The notes below the pieces were generated by a model. That model saw only the letters and a program-made list of their open reading frames with translations, did not search any database and was not told the origin of the DNA. Made by a program: the position numbers and the translations under genes. Of a DNA stretch of 64,000 nt, positions 59,831 to 64,000 are shown one piece after another. The DNA lies in assembly GCF_000024265.1 (NCBI RefSeq), contig NC_013204.1, positions 1,352,180 through 1,416,179 of the forward strand. The letters are read 5' to 3'. Origin of the DNA: Eggerthella lenta DSM 2243. GTDB taxonomy: Bacteria > Actinomycetota > Coriobacteriia > Coriobacteriales > Eggerthellaceae. The stretch's first letter is position 1; each line of letters opens with the position of its first letter.

Positions 59831-60538
59831 ATGGCATCGTTTGCAATCGAACCGGCGTTTTGGGAGCTGTTCCCCCAGGCGGAGATCGGCATTGTGGTGG
59901 CCCGGGGCATCGACAACGCGCACGAGTCCAGCGAGGACGTGAAGGCGGCGCTGGCCGAGGCGAACAAAGCGGCGCTCGCCCACGTGCCCGATCCCACCAT
60001 CAGCAAGAACCCCGCAGTAGCGGTGTGGCGCGAGGCGTTCCAGCAGTTCAAGACGAAGAAGGGCGCGCGCTCGTCCATCGAGGCGCTTCTGAAGCGCGCG
60101 AGCGGCGGCCGAGAAGTGGGCTCCATCAACCCGCTCGTGGACATTTACAACACCGTGTCGCTGACGTACGCGCTGCCGTGCGGCGGCGAGGACATCGACA
60201 CGTTCGCCGGCGACCTGCGCCTCACGGTGACGCAGGGCGGCGACGCGTTCCGCGCGCTGGGCGACGAGGCCGATTCCGAGACGCTGCCGGGCGAGGTGTG
60301 CTACCTCGACGACGCCGGCGCGGTGTGCCGTTGCTGGAACTGGCGCGACGGCGTGCGCACCATGCTCACCGAGAGCACGACGAACGCGTTCCTCATCCTG
60401 GAATCCGTCGACCCGGCGCGCCACGACGACCTCGCAGCGGCCCTCGACGATCTTGCAGCCCGCACCCAGGCGGCCCTCGGCGGCGAGATGGAATCCCGTA
60501 TCGTGACGAAGGACAGCCCGGCGATCGCCCTGTCGTAA
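59831..60538 (+). CDS. B3/B4 tRNA-binding domain protein
   Basis: 235 aa. KKGARSSIEALLKRASGGREVGSINPLVDIYNTVSLTYALPCGGEDIDTF (cited in part), GEVCYLDDAGAVCRCWNWRDGVRTMLTESTTNAFLILES and the overall length match stand-alone proteins with the B3/B4 editing-like domain of the phenylalanyl-tRNA synthetase beta chain. They may hydrolyse mischarged tRNA; substrate unknown. A -10-like TACAAT is at 59780-59785. Confidence 0.88.
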   Translation: MASFAIEPAFWELFPQAEIGIVVARGIDNAHESSEDVKAALAEANKAALAHVPDPTISKNPAVAVWREAFQQFKTKKGARSSIEALLKRASGGREVGSINPLVDIYNTVSLTYALPCGGEDIDTFAGDLRLTVTQGGDAFRALGDEADSETLPGEVCYLDDAGAVCRCWNWRDGVRTMLTESTTNAFLILESVDPARHDDLAAALDDLAARTQAALGGEMESRIVTKDSPAIALS

Positions 60539-60555
60539 GCGCGCTCGTCGCTTCC

Positions 60556-60605
60556 GTGCAACCCTGCGGTTCTGCCGCCTTTCCGGTGCGACCGCAGGGC
60601 TGCAC
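60556..60605 (+). terminator. hairpin after the B3/B4 gene
   Basis: GTGCAACCCTGCGGT (60556-60570) pairs with 60591-60605 (14 of 15 positions) around a 20-nt loop. There is no strong U-run. Confidence 0.55.
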
Positions 60606-60687
60606 GCTTATATATCACCTGATCAATAGGTATATCTCGTCGCTGAAACTCCATGGTCTGTTCGCTTGTGCGCCGCGCTTCAGTGTG

Positions 60688-60701
60688 CGAACATTCGTTC
60701 T
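60688..60701. promoter_or_regulatory. LexA (SOS) box upstream of dinB
   Basis: CGAACATTCGTTCT matches the Gram-positive SOS consensus CGAACNNNNGTTCG in both half-sites. It lies 42 bp before the DNA polymerase IV start, implying DNA-damage induction. Confidence 0.75.
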
Positions 60702-60742
60702 CCAAAGAGATCGAGACACGGTGCGGAAGGCGGCGAGGAGCT

Positions 60743-62089
60743 ATGGCGGCGACAGGAGAGGTGCGGGTTCCCGAGACGTTCGGCGGCCGCGTGATCGGCT
60801 CGCCCGAAAGCGCCGGTGCCCGCCGGGTGATCTTCCATTCCGACATGAACGCGTTCTACGCGAGCGTCGAGCAGGCCGAGCGGCCGGAGCTGCGGGGCGT
60901 GCCGCTCGTGGTGGGCGGGCACGAGGAGCTGCGCCACGGCATCGTGCTGGCGAAGAGCGCGCAGGCGAAAGCGGCGGGCGTCAAGACGGGCGAGGCGCTG
61001 TGGGAGGCGCGCGCGAAGTGCCCGGGGCTCGTGGTGGTGCCGCCGCGCTACGAGGTGTACCAGGCGTACTCGGCCATGGCGCGGCGCATCTACTACCAGT
61101 ACACCGACCTCGTGGAGCCGTTCGGCCTCGATGAGGCGTGGCTCGACCTCACCGGCTCGCTGCCGCTTCTGGGCGGTGACCCGGCGCGCACGGCCGCCGA
61201 GATCAGCGGTCGCATCAAGGCCGAGCTGGGCTGCACGGTGTCCGTCGGCGTGTCGTGGAACAAGATATTCGCGAAGTTCGGCAGCGACTTCCGCAAACCC
61301 GACGCCATCACGTTCATCACGCCGCAGAACTACCGATGCCGGGTGTGGGAAGCTCCGGTGAGCGAGCTTCTGTACGTCGGCGCCGCCACGCGCGCCAAGC
61401 TGCACTCGTCGGGGATCGACCGCATCGGCGAGCTGGCGTGCGCCTCGCCCGAGCTGCTGCGCCGCCGCCTGGGCAAGATCGGGCTCGTGCTGCGCGCGTT
61501 CGCGCGGGGCGAGGACGCGACGCCTGTGAAGCCCTACGACCAGGCCAGAAACGAGGTGGACCGCACGGTGAAGAGCTTCGGCAACGGCCTGACCGCGCCG
61601 CACGACATCGTGAGCGCGTCCGACGCGAAGGCGCTCGTCTACCTCTTGTCCGAGTCCGTGGCACAGCGGTTGCGCGAGGCGCGCTTCCGCGCGTCCACGG
61701 TGTCCATCGGCGTGCGCAGCGCGCGCGACCTGGCCAGCTACTCGCGCCAGACCACGCTGCGCCGCGCCACGAACGTGACCGGCGTCGTGGCGCGCACGGC
61801 CTGGGGGCTGCTCGCGGCCAACGAGCCGCTGGACGGCGAACACCCTTTGCGCGGGTTGCACGTGCGCGCCTCGAACCTCGAGCCGTGCGATGCGCCGCAG
61901 CAGCTGGAGCTGGCCTTCGACGCGCGCCGGCGCATGTTGGAGGACTTGGACGAGACGATCGACGACCTGCGCCGCCGCTTCGGCAACACCTGCATCCAGC
62001 GCGGCGCGGAGCTGCTGGACGAGAGCCTGCTGGGGCTGGATATCAAGAAGGAGAACGTCGTGCATCCCGTGGGCTACTTCTACGACTGA
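60743..62089 (+). CDS. dinB: DNA polymerase IV (Y family)
   Basis: 448 aa. Catalytic motifs: VIFHSDMNAFYASVEQ (metal Asp), GVPLVVGGHEE, GIVLAKSAQAKAAGVKTGE, the steric region and AYSAMARRIYYQYTDLVEPFGLDEAWLDLTG (Asp/Glu pair in DEAW), VSVGVSWNKIFAKFGSDFRKPD, and the C-terminal little-finger domain. The C-terminus is longer than Escherichia coli DinB. It carries out error-prone translesion synthesis. GAGGAG precedes the ATG at 60743; SOS box upstream. Confidence 0.92.
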   Translation: MAATGEVRVPETFGGRVIGSPESAGARRVIFHSDMNAFYASVEQAERPELRGVPLVVGGHEELRHGIVLAKSAQAKAAGVKTGEALWEARAKCPGLVVVPPRYEVYQAYSAMARRIYYQYTDLVEPFGLDEAWLDLTGSLPLLGGDPARTAAEISGRIKAELGCTVSVGVSWNKIFAKFGSDFRKPDAITFITPQNYRCRVWEAPVSELLYVGAATRAKLHSSGIDRIGELACASPELLRRRLGKIGLVLRAFARGEDATPVKPYDQARNEVDRTVKSFGNGLTAPHDIVSASDAKALVYLLSESVAQRLREARFRASTVSIGVRSARDLASYSRQTTLRRATNVTGVVARTAWGLLAANEPLDGEHPLRGLHVRASNLEPCDAPQQLELAFDARRRMLEDLDETIDDLRRRFGNTCIQRGAELLDESLLGLDIKKENVVHPVGYFYD

Positions 62090-62139
62090 AGGGGGGCGAG
62101 GGGCGGGTCGTCCTCCTGCGCGGAGGCCGTGCCCTGCCT

Positions 62140-62186
62140 GTCATCCTGGGCAAGCGAAGAGGTCTGCGGCTTCCGCTCAGGATGAC
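62140..62186. repeat. short dispersed repeat with GTCATCCTG arms
   Basis: GTCATCCTG at 62140-62148 pairs exactly with CAGGATGAC at 62178-62186. The interior GCAAGCGAAGAGG resembles the TCATCCTGAGCGAAGCGAAGG-type repeats dispersed in many bacterial genomes. A degenerate relative is at about 14732-14762. Confidence 0.6.
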
Positions 62187-62235
62187 GACCTGCGGCCCCT
62201 TCGACGCGCGACGGGCCGAAGCGGGAGCAAAAGGG

Positions 62236-62359
62236 GAGCCCTGGCAGTTTTTCAAGGGCTCGTCGACATCGAGCGGACGACTCGTTTTCGCCCGTCAGGC
62301 GTTTCTCGGGCGGCGGGGAGGCCGTGCGACGGTTTTCGGTCGTGAGATTGTCAGGGCTC
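62236..62359. repeat. inverted repeat of about 124 bp, family E
   Basis: GAGCCCTGGCA (62236-62246) pairs with TGTCAGGGCTC (62349-62359), one mismatch. It fits the same intergenic long-inverted-repeat pattern but has short arms. The gap 62090-62442 contains this and the short repeat at 62140, and no gene. Confidence 0.45.
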
Positions 62360-62442
62360 TCAATTTGCGCCCAATCGGGCCGGCCGCCGACGAAGCGTCG
62401 GGCGAAGAGCGCGGATCGGCAGGATGGAGAGGGGAGCGGGGC

Positions 62443-62754
62443 ATGGTGCAGGGCATAGCGGCGCGGCGGAAGCGGTATGTGGAGGTGGAAGCGACGTTCC
62501 TCGAAGATGGGCGCATCGTGCCGCGCGCCGTAATTTGGCATGACGGACGGCGCTTCCCCGTGCGCGCCGTGCTGGGCGTGCGGCGGTGCGCGTCGCTCAA
62601 GGTGGGCGGCGAGGGCGTGCGCTACGACGTGCTGGTGGGCCATGCGCATACGTTCCTGTTCCACGAGGAGCCCCGCTGGTTCGTGGAGGAGATCGTGTAC
62701 GAGCCGCTCGACCCGCTTCTCGACGGCGGGGCGTGCGCCTGGGGTGCGGACTGA
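62443..62754 (+). CDS. small conserved protein, paralogue of the one at 38194-38460 (DUF6504-like)
   Basis: 103 aa. KRYVEVEATFLEDGRIVPRAVIWHDGRRFPVRAV, VGGEGVRYDVLVGH and LFHEEPRWFVEEIVYEPL align with the protein encoded at 38 kb. It follows dinB, as small DUF6504-type proteins follow Y-family polymerases in other actinobacteria, so a role in translesion repair is possible. GAGAGGGGAG precedes the ATG at 62443. Confidence 0.72.
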   Translation: MVQGIAARRKRYVEVEATFLEDGRIVPRAVIWHDGRRFPVRAVLGVRRCASLKVGGEGVRYDVLVGHAHTFLFHEEPRWFVEEIVYEPLDPLLDGGACAWGAD

Positions 62755-62794
62755 GGGTTCGCCGGTTCAGCGGGCTACTTCGGCGGCGGGTGAG

Positions 62795-62985
62795 GCGAAA
62801 TCCGGTCTCCTGCGGTAAAAATCGATCGGTTTGGTAATCCTGGCGGGGCCCGAACCGTCGCTTCAACGGTCGACGAGTTCCGCCTTCGCGCGTTTGCCCA
62901 GGTCGGACGTTTCATCAGAAAATGAAATCGAAATGGTGGGATTACCAGACCGCCTCGTTTTTACCTCTCGGTCGCGATTTTCGCC
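62795..62985. repeat. 191-bp inverted-repeat element, family D
   Basis: Arms of about 47 bp (62795-62841 and 62939-62985) pair in four blocks: GGCGAA/TTCGCC, GGTAAAAA/TTTTTACC, CGGT/ACCG and TGGTAATCC/GGATTACCA. The separating bases differ. It occupies the gap before the GNAT gene (62755-63067). Confidence 0.7.
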
Positions 62986-63067
62986 GCATCGAACTTGGAG
63001 GCGGGTGGCGCCGCTGCGCCCTGGTCGCGTAGAATGGAATCGTCAGAGGGCTGGGAAAGGAGCGAGC

Positions 63068-63535
63068 ATGCATATCGAAACGCCGGGCGAGCGCTCGTCC
63101 GAGCTGGTGGCCGCACTGGTGGACGTGTGGGAGCGCTCGGTGCGCGCCACGCACGACTTCCTCGCCGAGGACGATATCGTGGGGCTGCGCCCCGAGGCGG
63201 AGTCGGGCATCGCGGGCGTCGAGCGGTTGACGGTGGCGTACGACGGCGGTGCGCCGTGCGGGTTCGCGGGGTCGCAGGACGGCAAGCTGGAGATGTTGTT
63301 CGTCGCGCCGGAGGTGCGCGGGCGCGGTGTCGGGCGCGCGCTGCTGGCGCATGCCGTGGAGCATGCGGGCGTGCGCACGCTCGACGTGAACGAGCAGAAC
63401 CCCCAGGCCGTCGGGTTCTACGAGCACGAAGGGTTCGTCGTGGCGGGCCGCTCGCCCGTCGACGACGCCGGCCGTCCGTTCCCGTTGCTGCACATGCGCC
63501 GAGCCTGCGACGACGAAGAAGGGGAGCGGTCGTGA
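63068..63535 (+). CDS. GNAT family N-acetyltransferase
   Basis: 155 aa. LEMLFVAPEVRGRGVGRALLAHAVEHAG is the acetyl-CoA-binding motif A, followed by LDVNEQNPQAVGFYEHEGF (motif B), as in YjaB/PhnO-like GNATs. The N-terminal LVDVWERSVRATHDFL is typical of the YjaB subgroup. Substrate unknown. ATG at 63068 after GGAAAGGAG. Overlaps the next gene (TGATG). Confidence 0.9.
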   Translation: MHIETPGERSSELVAALVDVWERSVRATHDFLAEDDIVGLRPEAESGIAGVERLTVAYDGGAPCGFAGSQDGKLEMLFVAPEVRGRGVGRALLAHAVEHAGVRTLDVNEQNPQAVGFYEHEGFVVAGRSPVDDAGRPFPLLHMRRACDDEEGERS

Positions 63536-64000
63536 TGGAGCCTGCCGCCGAGCCGCTCGCGCTCATCGCGGGCGGGCATACGGCGCTCGCTGCGTGCGCT
63601 GTGCTGTATCTTGCCTGGTGGTGGCTTTTCTTCAAGCCCGGCGCGCCGAAGCCTCGCGGCGGGCGGTACGGCGCGGGCGTCGCCTGCATCGTGGGCGCCG
63701 CCGTGCTGGGCATCGCGGGAGCGGCGCTGCTCGTGGCGGGCATCGCGGGCCTGCTGCCCGCCGGATCGCAGCCCGTCGTCCTCGGCGGCATGGCCGCCTG
63801 CGGCCTCGCGCTGTACGCCGTGCTGCTGACGGGCACGGTGAAGCTGTTCAAGCGCCCGGTGACCACGGAGCTTCTGCTGTTCACGGCCTGGGCCGTGCTG
63901 GAGCTGGGCGTGCTCGACGCGCTGTTCGCCGCCCATGCGCTCGCCGCGCCCGCCGCCATCGCGCTGGGAGCGCTTGCGGTGGCCGTGCTGCTGACCAGCC
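63535..64000 (+). CDS. membrane protein, truncated by the window end
   Basis: 155 residues are visible with no stop before the end. Four or five hydrophobic segments (LIAGGHTALAACAVLYLAWWW, GAGVACIVGAAVLGIAGAALL, VVLGGMAACGLALYAVLLTG, TELLLFTAWAVLELGVLDAL). The start overlaps the GNAT stop. It may be a small integral membrane protein; family not recognised. Confidence 0.7.
   Translation, partial: MEPAAEPLALIAGGHTALAACAVLYLAWWWLFFKPGAPKPRGGRYGAGVACIVGAAVLGIAGAALLVAGIAGLLPAGSQPVVLGGMAACGLALYAVLLTGTVKLFKRPVTTELLLFTAWAVLELGVLDALFAAHALAAPAAIALGALAVAVLLTS

Overview
The window is chromosomal DNA from a very GC-rich bacterium with tightly packed genes. Gene content fits the actinobacterial class Coriobacteriia, most likely an Eggerthella/Gordonibacter-like member of the Eggerthellaceae. 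This is an inference from composition, ThyX, a flavin reductase-rubredoxin fusion, Tat/lipoprotein secretion and a Gram-positive-type SOS box; no 16S or other marker is present. Four copies of the 16-bp ParB site (parS) lie at 100, 1557, 1591 and 33436, which suggests the window is near the replication origin.

Layout. 0.1-6 kb: DUF364 protein, THEP1-like NTPase with two parS sites inside its coding sequence, Fur-boxed flavin reductase/rubredoxin, an intact IS3-family (IS150-like) insertion sequence, a methyltransferase. 5-15 kb: thyX, a DUF1385 membrane protein, an ABC-2 exporter behind a C-tract promoter, a CPBP protease, and a four-gene polar amino-acid ABC importer whose first permease has a ~340-residue charged tail. 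15-32 kb: housekeeping genes (topA, mdh, fumarase alpha/beta, tmk-holB-ricT, pncB, two DegV proteins) and redox enzymes. 32-38.5 kb: PflX-like radical SAM protein, a radical SAM/UDG-like DNA-repair pair, crcB, a CmpB-type membrane protein and a small conserved protein.

38.6-46.6 kb is the most distinctive locus. A six-gene minus-strand cluster encodes an arginine:glycine amidinotransferase homologue, a DMT transporter, an unknown 186-aa protein, a creatininase with all expected metal ligands, a BCCT transporter and an MHS-type MFS transporter, facing a divergent TetR regulator. I infer a guanidino-compound (creatinine/creatine/guanidinoacetate/arginine) uptake and interconversion system.

46.8-64 kb: tRNA-Thr, a SnoaL-PAS-PAS-GGDEF protein, a lantibiotic-immunity-type ABC transporter with its two-component system, an XRE regulator coupled to a second ABC transporter, a B3/B4-domain protein, an SOS-boxed DNA polymerase IV followed by a small protein paralogous to one at 38 kb, a GNAT protein and a truncated membrane protein.

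The intergenic regions carry several families of long imperfect inverted repeats. Two families occur twice at near-identical size (156 bp; 57-58 bp), one twice at 160-176 bp, and a structured repeat with three blocks at identical spacing occurs twice, once apparently extending the fumarase alpha reading frame. All assignments come from reading the sequence; no database search was possible.
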